From contig JAEMBT020000009.1 of the NCBI GenBank assembly GCA_018873245.2, positions 3,560,242 through 3,624,241 on the forward strand: a DNA stretch of 64,000 bases. The letters run 5' to 3'. Source of the DNA: Archegozetes longisetosus (lineage: Eukaryota > Arthropoda > Arachnida > Sarcoptiformes > Trhypochthoniidae). The number at the start of each line of letters is the position of its first letter. The stretch's first letter is position 1. Shown here in pieces: positions 24,911 through 36,935 of the stretch. A model generated the notes under the pieces. The model was not told the origin of the DNA. It made no database searches and worked only from the letters and a program-made list of their open reading frames with translations. Made by a program: the position numbers and the translations under genes.

Positions 24911-25418
24911 CAAAAGAGAGTGGACTCACTACAGGAGCGCTATTGAACTGATTTATTGCTATTTACAGTATTTACCTAATTAGTGATTGAATAAAATAAA
25001 GTTCATAATTACACGAAAAATTCATTCTCATATTTTGAAAAAAAATTCCATTCCTGGGCGCCTAATCACCCTGAATACAACCCAATTTACCTCTCAATTG
25101 AAGTCATGCAACCATTGTCTAGTGCAATCTTTTTACAGCAGTATAAAATGTTATTCTAATCAATATTTTCATGCATTCTTACAACTCAAATATACTAATC
25201 TTTATATCAAAGTCCAAATATTTCTATTTCAATGCAAGAGCCTTGACGATGCTCATAATATACTCTTTGAGATAAAAAGCTTTCAAAAATTATTATTAAG
25301 TAATGCAATAAATGTTGATAATGACTTAACGTTAAAATGTCGAAGTGAGTTTAAAATAGCGATTTAACACTCAGCTCTATAAATTTAATTCAAGAAGTTT
25401 TCGAAATTTTGCATAATA

Positions 25419-27118
25419 ATGGGTTATGATGTCGATAGATTCAAAGATTCAGACATAAATCAAGAATTTATTTGTGGCATATGTCACGATGTGCTCAAAA
25501 GTCCATTAGTTATAGATAATTGTGAACATATTTTTTGTTCTGAATGTATTAATCAGTGGATCAAAGAAATAGGTTTGTTCAAATAAAACCAATTTATTTC
25601 ATTTATTAATCTTTATTTATTTTCTAATCAAAAAATCATAATCTGTTAGAAAATTACTTGTGTTTAGAACTTAAAGTTCTTTTGATTTTCTGCCTAACAG
25701 ATAGCTGTCCTGTTGATCGTAACAAAATATCGAGCAAGAACTTACTTAAGCCTCTTCGATCATTCATTAATCTATTAAATGAACTCGAAATAAATTGCGA
25801 ATACGCGTCACTTGGATGCAAATTATACATTAAATTAGGAGAGCTTGAAGTTCATACAAATAACTGCTCTTTTAATCCTAGTAGAAATATATTATGTAAT
25901 TGTGGTCTTATTATTGCCTCGAATTATCTGATTGAACATCAAAATAACTGTTTAGAATATTTTAAAGAGCAACTGAAAGGAGCTCTGACTATGATTAATG
26001 ATATGAAAACGAAAAATCGCGAACTAGAGATCATGCTCGAAGAAGCTGCAAAGGAAACCTCAATAATCAGTGAGTGGCATAGAGTTAAAGAGTTGAATAT
26101 AAGTTTGAAAGTGATGCCTCGTATGGTGTATGACCGTTTAACTGAAATATTAACCGATTCTTTGAATAGGAAAATTTTCAATAATAATCAACTATGTGAA
26201 AAATTCTGTAATGAATTTGGAGGCAATTGGAATATATTTACAGGACAAAAGTTGAGTTTTAATGAATTTCTTTGTGAAAGTGTCATTATCTATAAAGTTG
26301 GAAAATTCGATATCATTATATTCATGAATACTAAACCTATACATGATGTCTTAATAGCAGAAAAACTCATTAAAAGTGTCGATAAGGGAATTAATCAAAG
26401 GGTTTGGGATGAAAATATGATGAATGTTTGGAGTCTACTTTACAATCTAACTGATGATTCTCTCAACATAAGCGAGAGATTATTGGATAAGAATATTACT
26501 AAATATTTTATTGAATGCTATGTATTCTTGACTTCTACTCAACAAGGTTCATTTTATTCAATGATTGGTGTTTTTACTAATATATCAGAATTCAAAGAAT
26601 TGCGGCATCGATTAATGGATCAAAAATTCCTTTCAATAGTCCTTGAGTTGACTTCGAATCAGAACAACATAACTAGTTATCTCTCTTGTCAGTTGTTGTC
26701 CAATATTTTGTCTGAAGGAAAAGATTTTTGGAAAAAATACATAAAGAATAATCAGGTTTTGAACAGGGATCTAATTAAAGCTCAATTGAAACATAAAATC
26801 TCTGATTGGAAACTGGATTCTGACTTTCTTGCTTTAAATTTCACTACATTTAAGCCATTCAATCGTTTGATTCTATGTAATGATAATATTCCACAAGAAG
26901 TCCATTATTTTGCAGTTTGGACTTTAGCCTATCTGATAAGAAAAGATTGTAAAAGATATTGTCGCTTACTAAGAGAAGATGATTGCATAACAGTATTGGA
27001 AAATCTGATAAAATACAGTAGAATTGATGACTATGTCAAAAATTTAGCGAAATTGGTTTTAAATCAAAATCGGCTCTATTCAGAAAATGGAAATTTAGAT
27101 AAATTACTTGATTTATGA
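25419..27118 (+). CDS. RING / LC8-like / ZYG11-like ARM fusion protein, gene A (2 exons)
   Basis: Predicted single-chain E3 ubiquitin ligase. Exons 25419-25572 and 25701-27118 (phase-1 intron), 523 aa. Seen: C3HC3D RING with C19, C22, C35, H37, C40, C43, C54 and D57, the last pair formed across the splice (SCPVDRN). Next come two zinc fingers (C84/C91/H103/C107 and C117/C119/H131/C135) as in NRDP1 (RNF41). Residues about 136-183 look like a coiled coil. Residues about 193-262 resemble dynein light chain LC8 (LCEKFCNEFGGNWNIFTG, then YKVGKFDIIIF). Residues about 266-515 resemble the C-terminal armadillo domain of ZYG11/ZER1 (YNLTDDS, NISEFKELRHRLM, SNILSEG, HYFAVWTLAYL). ZYG11/ZER1 are Cullin-2 substrate receptors that read N-terminal glycine degrons; their LRR and VHL-box parts are absent here. 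RING and zinc-finger assignment is firm, the ZYG11 match strong, the LC8 match moderate. Gene B at 31.7 kb has the same structure. Confidence 0.85.
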
Positions 27119-27818
27119 TGCAAATCTTGGCAAAAATTCTTTCTCGAAGTATTAGAGTACAATTCTATTAAGACGTTACTTTTTAAGTTTGAATTCTCAA
27201 GAATTGGATCAACCTTTAAATACCAGTAAATACTTGTCAATTAACATTTTTGTCGAACAACAAGACGATCGTAATAATAATGTCTCTGAAAGATATCTTG
27301 GTTTAGATAATAAGAATCATTGTTAAGATCATAGTTCAATTTTGAATCTTCTTGCGATCTCTTGGATGAATACTTGTATTCAAAACTTAAAGGTAAACAC
27401 ATTAATATGTAATAGATACAGAGTGTAGAATTAGAAGCGAAATCGAAATTTTTCAACTATATAGTATTTTTAAAGTTGCTTTAGTGAACACTATAATTGC
27501 ATTTACAAATAAGTCAATGTCGAAATACAATAACTCATAGCAAGCTTTAGTTATTTTATCGCTCATTACAAACATTGATGGAAATAATCTATTAGTAAGA
27601 ATCTATTTTCGAATATTTTCTTATCAAACTTATATTTAAGAAGGTTTATAATTAGATAATTTTAATTATTATTCTGTCATTCACTTCACTTATGAATAAG
27701 TCCAATTAATAAGAAATTGGAAATCATATTCCTGTTCAAGTACTCTATTATTAATCTAACTATTTTTAAAATGAATAAAGCAAGAAAAGTTATTGGCAAA
27801 TTTTCAGTTTCATTTTAA
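27119..27818. other. Intergenic downstream of fusion gene A
   Basis: Probably includes the 3' UTR of the upstream gene. A 71-codon minus-strand frame (27241-27456) has a hydrophobic start but no other support. Nothing else recognised. Confidence 0.35.
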
Positions 27819-28215
27819 CCCTAGAACAGTATTTCATGGGTCAAAATAACCCAAAGGTCTATAAAAATTGTTATAATTATTTAATGCAATTTCCAATGTT
27901 AATAAAACTGATAGTATTTTCAAATGAGTATATTTAGATCGTATTAAGCAATAAATTAATTATTTACAAATTTTATATTTAAATTGAATCATTTTTAAAG
28001 TTCTATTTGAGTTTAGGCGATAAATTTCTATAAGATATTTTTCACTCAAACTTTAAACTGATTACGTCGACGATGACAACACTAACAAAGTACAAAAAAC
28101 GCTAACTGTTATATACCCTAACCCTTAAGATAACATACTTTTCCAAATCAATCGATAGGCCAAAAAGACCTATTTTACTGAAATCGTTAATCATAATCGT
28201 TTTACTGTTTAAAGG
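27819..28215. mobile_element. 397-bp TTAA-flanked MITE (same family as 47883-48287)
   Basis: Left end CCCTAGAACAGTATTTCATG followed by a GGGTCAAAATAACCC palindrome; right end is (reverse complement) CCTTTAAACAGTAAAACG. TTAA flanks both sides (27815-27818, 28216-28219). The interior matches 47883-48287 in the same order (for example ACGATGACAACAC against GAGATGACTATAC). Confidence 0.75.
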
Positions 28216-28479
28216 TTAAAATTCACATACCGTACTGGAACCGACTTCAAATTATTTCCAAGAACTAAATTAACATTTACACTAATAATTCGAACCCTAA
28301 GTACTGAAGGTTGAGAATCATTGTATATCAATAGGTTTACCTCGTAATTCGTGCCTCATTGTGATTTCTTAGTAACAACATTGTTCACAGGTCAAAACTA
28401 CCCAAGAATAAACTTATTTTCACACTTCAAATTTGATCAATAAGCTAGTTTTGCGCTATTTTCGGGAAATAAACCTCTA

Positions 28480-28914
28480 GAGTCTCGGTAAAGTTTAAAT
28501 CTCTAGAATCTAGCCTCAACTATCCTCTAATTCAAATGAATTGTTGATGAGTAATTAGCTTAATGAAAATTCAAGTTTGCATAGATTCTTCTGAAAGAAT
28601 ATCTTGTTATGGGTCTACTTTTGTTACGGGAAATCCTCATTCACAAATAGTTTTGCGCATTTACGAAACATGTTATCAAGAGATAACATTCAATTTATTT
28701 AAAAAAAAATCTAGACGCAATTCTGTAGCTGTTTGGGGTTGTGTTGCTTCGTATGGCTTAGGATCAATTCATAGAATTAATGGAATTTCAATCAATACAA
28801 ATACATTGATGTTATAGAGATACTAGTTAAGTCTTATCTGAATGAATTATTTGGAAACAATTATTATTTCATTCAAGATAGGTCTCCAATTCACGCAACT
28901 AACATTTTTTAGTA
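28480..28914 (+). pseudogene. Tc1-type transposase relic
   Basis: Plus strand reads SSERISCYGS...NSVAVWGCVASYGLGSIHRI, then after a frame change YLNELFGNNYYFIQDRSPIHAT. This follows the Tc1 pattern DESRFxLxGSDG...VMVWGCFSxxGxGxL...F.QDNAPxHTA. The first aspartate position is disturbed and frames shift. It is interrupted at about 28915 by another element. Confidence 0.6.
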
Positions 28915-29535
28915 GTCATCAGTAGCAGTGGCAAAATACACGAAAAAATTTTTTGTTGATGTATTATACATGTATAATACATGTATTTTCTTAAATATAG
29001 GGATTTTATTGAAAATAAAAGATAAATTCGCAAATAATGACAGATGAATGCTTGAATATAGAGTAATTAAACGAGAAAAGAAATTATTTGACAATTGAAA
29101 CATTAAGTAAAAGATTGTAAAAATTTATTTCACTATAAAAATTGAAAATCAGTTTTCTTCGTTTTCAATGATCATTAAATCTTCATCCGAATTATCATCG
29201 CATTCTTCATAGAGAAAATCTGTTAAAACAAACTTTTAAAAAGGAACGATATAAGAAAGTTTGGCAATAGTTTCAATCACCTTTATTATTATCATTAATT
29301 GTGAAGTATTCCCAAACACAAGATTTAGGTTTTTTGTGACCCATTGTTATCATTAAAATAATCATAAAAACAACAAAAGTTTAAAAAATTTTTTAAAAAG
29401 GTTATTGAATAGAAATTTAAATGGCGCTTCATGTACTATACATCAAACCTCAAAAATTGAAATGTATTATACATGTATTATACACGTATAATACACAATG
29501 TATTATACATCTAATGTATCTCTGCCACCGTTAGT
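28915..29535. mobile_element. Element inserted in the Tc1 relic
   Basis: Weak inverted ends ATCAGTAGCAGTGGCAAAATAC and (reverse complement) ATGACTAACGGTGGCAGAGA, with palindromic arrays of TGTATTATACATGTATAATA-type sequence just inside each end (28960-28985 and 29465-29515). The boundary is approximate; TAGTCAT copies at both flanks could be a target duplication. No coding capacity. Confidence 0.45.
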
Positions 29536-31710
29536 CATTAGTCATGGTAGACTTTAGTTTTCAAAATAAAAATTGAGTAATTCGTAATAAAATTAATAGA
29601 AAAATCTGCCGAGACTCGCTATAATTCTGATATCGTTCTCCAGTACTGATTCAATTCGTATCAAAAACCCCTAATTGTTTTTAATGACTACTTATCTCTG
29701 GTATAATAATCATTGACACAACTCTCTAGTACTTAAACTAGCAAAAGTAAATCAGATTATACCACTTGAAGAAAGCCTAAAAAATTATATTGAATAAGAT
29801 TTTGAATTAACCTTTCAAGTTTTATTCAAGAAGTTTTAATAAGTCAATGATTGAAATTTCATTCATAACACAAGAAATCTTTAATTCATAGAAAGTCGTA
29901 AAAATACGAGTAGAAACCGAGGAATTTAAAAAATAATTAACATAATTTGAAAGATATTTTATCTAAGTTTGATAAACATACGTAGTGAAGGATAAAGTTT
30001 TTGAATTTCAGATTTTGATGAATTTATTTTCAATTCGATTCTGAATTGAAACATATTTATCGTCTAGATGATCAAAAACTTACTGGATTTAAGCTTAATT
30101 TAAGAAAAATTAGTGTATTTAGTACAGAATTGCTAAAGTAACTTACCTATTAAGCCGTAGACCTGCGCATGCTTTGAGTTCTTGCTTCATTTTTGATAAC
30201 AAAATATTTAATGCACAAGTTCTGGCTTAAAATCAGTTTTACTATATTTATTAGACCTATAGGAAAATAGGGCTTATTTGCGAAAAAGGAATTTACAGAG
30301 ACATGAATGTGGACGCATTTGACTGTTATTTGGGGAAATGCTAAAAAATTATATGCAAACAATTACTATTGTTGAATATAATATAAACATGCTCGAGAGA
30401 GTAATATTCCTCAGTACTAAAAATTATGGTTTCTATTATTATAAATCAATAGAATAATTAACTCCTCTCTCGAGTATATTTATATTACAGCTTGTTTCCT
30501 TTAAAATGCTTAAATACGAAACTATTGATCATACGTTCAGACCAAAATTATGGGGATTGTGGAACAAAATTTAACTATTTATAGTTTAATAGCTTAAAAA
30601 CTTATTACAAACGTTTATCAATCAAACTCTTGACAAAAGAAAGTTTATTACCAATAGCCATGCGAAACTTTGTTTAATGAATTCTTATCGCCGAATATTG
30701 CCTCTAATCTATTTCATATTTGCACTTCTCAAAGAGCTACGCCCTATTTTCGGACTTTTACAAACATATTTCAAAGGATGTACAAATTTTACATTCAGTA
30801 ACACTGATCATATGATAAAAATAATAATAAGTATTATTTCTTCGGCATCGCCACATTTCATGATCAGTGAATTTCTTGAACTCTTTAGTTTTGATTATCA
30901 GAAAAAGAGGATTAGCCCTTAATTCGTGTTTCAGATAACTGTTGATAAAAATTTCTAGTAAAACTTTTATTTGTATTAATTTTCATGTTTTTGAACATAC
31001 CTCTATCTAACTCCCACCATTCTTAACAAGACTTATCAGCAAGTCTAGCAACCGGCTTTCAAATCCCTATAAATTAGATGGTAAAATTTATTATGACTTA
31101 TACTTTACTTATTTTGTCGCAGAAACTGTTTCCAGGCTGCGATAAGTCTCTCAAAATTACACTTTAGTCGTGTAATAGACTTTTATTATATACCCTACTA
31201 TGTGGCAGATTAAACGCGTATTTAAGAAGAAAAAAGTAAGTTTTATTGAAAAAATTAACGTGCGACTTGCTTATTCAATGATTTTTAAATTCATTTATGT
31301 TTAAGAAATTTCACTTAAAAGAAAAATAAAAATATGTTTATATGAAGATTACCTTGCAGATATACTTTAGACAATGAACTTTATTATAAAATTTTTAAGT
31401 TAAAACTGGAAGACGCTTGAACTTCAAAAAATTTTGGATACAACCTTGACAAACTTAAATATCTTATTCCTTAAGAATTAATTTTTAATGATTTTTTTCT
31501 ATGTGCAACTTAGAAGTTGGTGCGATTTATATGTTGAATTAAAAGTGTTAACTTTTAATTTTTTTTAACAAAAAATTATTTGCTGCGACTTATCCACAAG
31601 TGCGTCTCATCGGCTGTAAAATAGGATAAATTTATTTTGAATAAGCTATTGATTGAAGTGTCGTAAAAGATTCAATGATAAATTTGAGCTATTTTCTTAA
31701 TTTATAAGCT
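29536..31710. other. Intergenic upstream of fusion gene B
   Basis: The first part may hold the decayed end of the Tc1 relic. A small hairpin lies at about 30378-30487 (arms ATGCTCGAGAGAG and CTCTCTCGAGTAT). No gene recognised in the rest. Confidence 0.35.
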
Positions 31711-34290
31711 ATGGGTTACGATATCTACAGATTTAAGGACTTCAATATTAACAAAGAATTCGTTTGTGGCATATGTCATGATGTAATGAAAGACCCATTA
31801 GTTATAGATCCATGTGATCACATATACTGTTCTGACTGCATCACACAATGGATCGGAGAACAAGGTTCGTTTAATCTTTTTTCCAAATCAATTTAATTAA
31901 AATTTATTAATTCCTAAGATTTTAAGGCATTACTTAAAATGAATGGAAATCAGTTGAAATAAATGCACATTTTAAGTACATTAAATTTCAATAAGCCATC
32001 ATTTTGAAATTTCCTCAAGTCTCTGTTTTGGGATTGAAAGAGATTTTATCTCTGATTACTTTTCGAATTTTTCTCTAAGAAAATTTTAGTACTTTTCCCC
32101 TCGAAATCCTTTTAGATGTCTAAGCTGTTGGCCGGGAAACATTTATATTAAATTTTCGGTCACTTTATCTGATAGGGGGAATAGCAGGTTGCTTGATAGT
32201 AAAGTTACTTAAGACTTAACGAAAAAATACCGAACGAGTTATATCAGGAAAAAAATGTAAAAATCTGTCTTCTACCCAAATTTTTTATTGGATCTATCAG
32301 ATTTTACTATAAGAAATGTAAGTTAGGCGTGGCCTCCTGGTAATTTTAGAAGTAGTGAATCAACTCTTAATTTTATAGAAATGTAACTAATACTGCTTCA
32401 TTTAGAAGTAGGTAAAATTTAGCTAGTAAACATACTTATAGATAGAAACGGAGGGAAATGTTAAGGTTTATAGGTAAATATAGGCTATGGATATGGAGTT
32501 TTGTTTGGTCAACAACTTTAGAAATTAGGAAAAATTTCCAAAAGGCAAAGACAAAAAATGGTAAAAATTTTCTACTTCCAGAAAAATTATCCTTAAATTA
32601 TGAACTCAGATGATCCTCCCATGAGCTAGATCTGGTGTCCGCACTATCATATTTGAAACTACTGTACCTTCATAACAAAGCATAATTTCGAGTACTTTTT
32701 AATCAAAGCCTAACTATTTTTTGTATATGAAAAATAGAAAAGGCTAAAATTCCTATTTAGAACCAGTTATTGATATTGAATGAAAAAATGACTTTGTACC
32801 TTCGAATTTAAGATCAAATCCTGTTAGGCAGCATTCTTGTGTTAAATGGAGTGATTCTGAATGTCTTCATTAGACTTTTCTTTCATTTAGACAATTGTCC
32901 TGTTGACCGAAACAAAATTTCTAAACATAACTTACATAAGCCTTTACGATCTTTCATGAATCTATTGAATGAACTCGAAATAAATTGTGAATATTCATCA
33001 AATGGATGCAAACAATATCTCAAATTAGGAGAACTTGAAATTCATTTAAATAACTGTACTTTCAATCCAAATAAAAGTATATTATGTGAATGTGGTCTCA
33101 AAGTTGATTCATGCAATCTAGATAAGCACCAGAATAATTGTGTGGACTATTTGAGAATACAATTAAATAGTGCTTTGAATATGATAAATACTATGAATAC
33201 AAAAATTGATGACCTAGAGAATGATCTCAAAGAATCGAAAAAGAGAATATCGATTTTGGATCAATGGGAAAATGTCGATGAAATTGAGATGCTTTCAACA
33301 AACATGACAAATAATTTTGTAGAGAAATTGATTAAAATATTATCGGATACCTTGAATGAAGGATCTTTCGATACGAACGATTTGTGTGAAAAATTCAATA
33401 AAGAGTTCCCTGGCAATTGGAATATATTTATCGGAAATAATTTGGACTCCAATGACATTGATTGCAAAAGTTTTATAGTTTTGAAAATCGGAAAACTTCG
33501 AGTTTTTATATATATGACACTGAAACCAATTCATGATGTCTTGATTCTCGATAAGATAGTTGAAGTTCTTCATAATGAAATCAAGAATAAGGTTTGTAAT
33601 GAGGAAATGATGAATTCCTGGGAATGGATATGGCACTTAAGTGATGATTCACTTGATATGAGTGAAAGATTATTGGATAAAGATATTATCAATAGTTTTA
33701 TTCAATGCTATGAACTGTTTCCTTTTAATGAGCAATTATTAATTTCAATGGCTGGCACACTGTGCTGTATATCAGAGTTCACAGAATTACGTTATCAATT
33801 AATGAAACCAGATTTAATTTCAATAATATTGAAAATGCTTTCAAACGAAAATAGTTCAGTTAGTTACCTGACTTCTTATATTTTGGCTAATATTTTATCA
33901 GAAGGAAAAAGTTTTTGGAGAATGCATTCTAAACGTGAACAAATTGTGAACAGGAAAACAGTTTTATCTGAATTGAAAATTCGAATCGTAAATTGGAAAA
34001 TAGATTACATTTTTATCAATTTCAATTCATTCAAACCCCTGAATCGTTTACTTCAGTGTAACGGTAATGTACCACAAGAAGTTCATTATTTTGCAGTTTG
34101 GACTTTAGCCAACTTCACGAAAAAAGATTGTGGAAGATATTGTCACTTGCTAAGAGTAGACAATTGTATATCAGTGTTGGGAAATCTGATAAAATGTAGT
34201 AAAACTGAAGATTATGTCAAAAATTTAGCGAAACTAGTCTTATATCAAAACCAGCTCTTTTTGGAAAACGGAAATTTAGATAAGCTATAG
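31711..34290 (+). CDS. RING / LC8-like / ZYG11-like ARM fusion protein, gene B (2 exons)
   Basis: Paralogue of gene A, in tandem and in the same direction. Exons 31711-31864 (154 bp, the same length as in gene A) and 32891-34290, phase-1 intron of 1026 bp, 517 aa. The RING keeps all eight ligands (CGIC, CDH, CSDC, and CPVD formed across the splice). The two zinc fingers (CEYSSNGC...CTFNPNKSILCECG...HQNNC), a coiled coil, an LC8-like stretch (LCEKFNKEFPGNWNIFIG, then KIGKLRVFIYM) and the ZYG11-like ARM part (IWHLSDDS, CISEFTELRYQLM, HYFAVWTLANF) occur in the same order. The domain order is kept in two diverged, fully open copies, which argues for selection and against a chance fusion. An E3 role is inferred from the RING; substrate, partners and expression are unknown. 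Confidence 0.85.
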
Positions 34291-35588
34291 AAAATAGACG
34301 GAAGTTAAGTAGAAAACTAAGGTTTGCAATAATTTTCGACATAGTTATATCTTGTTGTTTGAATCCTAATAAAAATTTTTCAATGTCCTAATATTTTCTC
34401 TACACTATAGAATATTATTTTAGTCATATAATCCCTTCAGATAATCTCAAATATATTTTAATGACATTTTTCTGCAATGCATTATTTTATGCAAAACCGA
34501 ATTTACAAACTTGACTCAATACAAAAGTTTAAAAAAAGCCAAATGTGAAAGTTTAAGAAATCCTCCAAAATCACATTCAATGATAACTTTGGGACAAGAA
34601 TTCAATCATTGGAACGAAAATTTAAGAGCAATAATAGAACCAAAAATACTATGCTGATTGAAGAGAATCCTCATAGCTATACAATAGAAGCAAACTTTAT
34701 TATTAATGCTACTTTTCTCGCTCTAACTATCGTAAGTTATTTATACTTCAAAACTATTTTTATTTCTTTAATTTATGTATCTCTTTGCAATTAAATATTT
34801 AAAATATGGGTATTTTTAAATGTCTAACTGTGTACTTTCATAACTTTTAGTAGTAATTTTAATTATTATAAATTAATTATTCCTGACTTAACACTGGTTC
34901 TAATTTATTAATCTGAGGTCGATAATAAAATCTAAACTTTTATTAAAACTCATGCTTCAATTATTTTTTCAGTCAAATGATTGTTAAATTTTAATTTTAT
35001 TCCACTCTAAACAATAGATAAAGCACCAGTAAATTAACAAAAATATCTAAATAATATTAATAATGGTTATAACATCAGGAAAAATATAAATATTTTGGCA
35101 AATAATCGCAAAAAACTCGAGACTTATGTAATAACAGTACAGTTGCATAAAGCACTGTTAGAAACATTAATAGATTAATGATTCATTGAACGGGTTTCCA
35201 TCGTTTTAGGATTATTCTATAGTTCGAACAATTCGGTAGATCTTAAATCAATTTGAACTACTTTTCGGTAACGCTTTTCGTAGCACTCGGTTGCTAGGTA
35301 CTGTAAACTCGTGGCGATATAAATTTGCTTGTTAAAACTTTCAATTTGAGCCTACTTTTTGAAGAAATGTGTTAACTCATAGGTCTTTTACTATGGATTA
35401 AAAATATTTTATTGAATTCAATACAGAAAGTATTTTTAACCCATAGTAAAAGGCCTATGAGTTAACGCATTTCTTCTAAAAGTAAGTTCAAATGAAAGCT
35501 TTAACAGGTAAATCTATATCGCAACGAGTTTACATATTCAACGCTTATTCCTATAACCAAATAAAACATATGAATGTAATAATTAAGA
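34291..35588. other. Intergenic with a foldback repeat at 35306-35535
   Basis: The first 1 kb shows no gene. At about 35306-35407 and 35425-35535 two roughly 100-bp inverted arms face each other (shared CTCATAGG(T/C)CTTTTACTAT and AACTCGT(T/G)GCGATATA), separated by an A+T-rich spacer: a foldback-type element or relic. Confidence 0.5.
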
Positions 35589-36542
35589 AGAATGCCCATT
35601 TTGGCCCCCCTGAGGTGGAAGGAGAGACCTATATCATTTGAAAAGTCTCTTCGAGTACTATAAGAATATATAAAGAATGGGTCAATTGAGACATCCCTGT
35701 GACCAGTATGGCTAAAAATTACGTTAATTGGACGTTGTGGTCTTACCCCCTCGACCTATATATCATTGGACTCAGCTCACCGAGCTGAAAATATTGGTAC
35801 CATGTTTGACCCTGTAAAGTGACCTTTGATCCTACCATGTGACCTATTACTTTAAACCCCGCCTCAAAGTCATCATATGGGATATCATTCGAATCATCTC
35901 GTCGAGCTGAGTTCGTCGATACCTCATTGTTGCTCTCGAAAGGCCTTAGGACCTGTTAATGGCCTTTGATTTTTTAACTCTATATAACTGTTTTCACTTC
36001 GATATGTAGGGTATCATTAAAGTACTCTCGTCGTGTGCGTTATATATGTTGGTTTGAACGTTTTAGATATGCTATGGTCAAATAAAACACTCAAGTAAAA
36101 TAGACATATGTAAAATTTTCGTGTTTAGTCTTTAAAAATGATAACTTTATTTGAAGTTCACTGTTTGCCTACTAAAATGAAAACTAAAGATACATTCGAT
36201 TAAAATTTGTATATAAGGAGTAAGAAATGCAATAAAACAGGTGATTGACCAGAAAGAATCAGACTTCTGGCGACTTCAAAAGATTTAATCCCCTGCTATT
36301 TTAATCCCTATAAGGTCAATATTTGAAACCTTTTCACCTGTTAACTCTAAATAAAAAATAAATACAAAACTTGTGAAAACTTATTGCTAGACCAAACTGC
36401 AATCAACATAAAACTGTTAGTTAAACCATCTTTTAATAAATAGAAAATAATCTTAATTTCTATTCCTTTACACATATTGAAGGATAAAACAAAGTAATTA
36501 AGATAAAAATGGTCTGGTTTGACACTTTCTAGTAAACATACT

Positions 36543-36578
<36 letters not shown>

Positions 36579-36935
36579 TTGATCAGAATGATGAAAGAGT
36601 TCATTGATATATATTTCATGCATGAAAAGCAATTTTGAAAAATCGATTTTTCAAAAAAATAAGTCCCGCCATCCCCTGTAACTCGGTTGCGGTTGACTTT
36701 ATTGTTTTAATTCTTTCACCATTCGACTCAGCACATCTGATTTAGTAGGATTACACTATCCACACACTGAAATTGCGCAATTTCCAGTTTATACAGTTTT
36801 CACCCCTAGCGTCTCGGAGATACTCCGATTGCAAAGCGCCCAGAGACAAAGTGTTTGTACTCAAAGAGATCTATCGAATGATATAGGTTTCACCTTGCAC
36901 CTTGGGGGCCAACTTACATAGGATTTGGGCATTCT
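35589..36935. mobile_element. Roughly 1.35-kb element with long inverted ends and G+C-richer interior
   Basis: The left end begins GAATGCCCATTTTGGCCCCC and continues with AGGTGGAAGG...ACCTATATCATTTGA; the right end, reverse-complemented, begins GAATGCCCAAATCC, then TTGGCCCCCAAGGTG...ACCTATATCATTCGA. About 70-80 bp of inverted similarity. The interior is richer in G+C than its surroundings (TGACCTTTGATCC-type text, 35800-35960) and carries an (AT)n run at about 36545-36575. No transposase frame seen; target duplication not resolved. Confidence 0.6.

Noticed and set aside
24987-25367. 126-codon frame just upstream of fusion gene A
   Set aside because: Low-complexity A+T-rich translation with no family likeness and no equivalent upstream of gene B.
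27241-27456. 71-codon frame that could be a secreted peptide
   Set aside because: The hydrophobic stretch is not at the very start, there is no cysteine pattern or repeated peptide, and it lies in a likely 3' UTR region.
36540-36580. (AT)n run as a functional site
   Set aside because: Simple microsatellite within a larger element.
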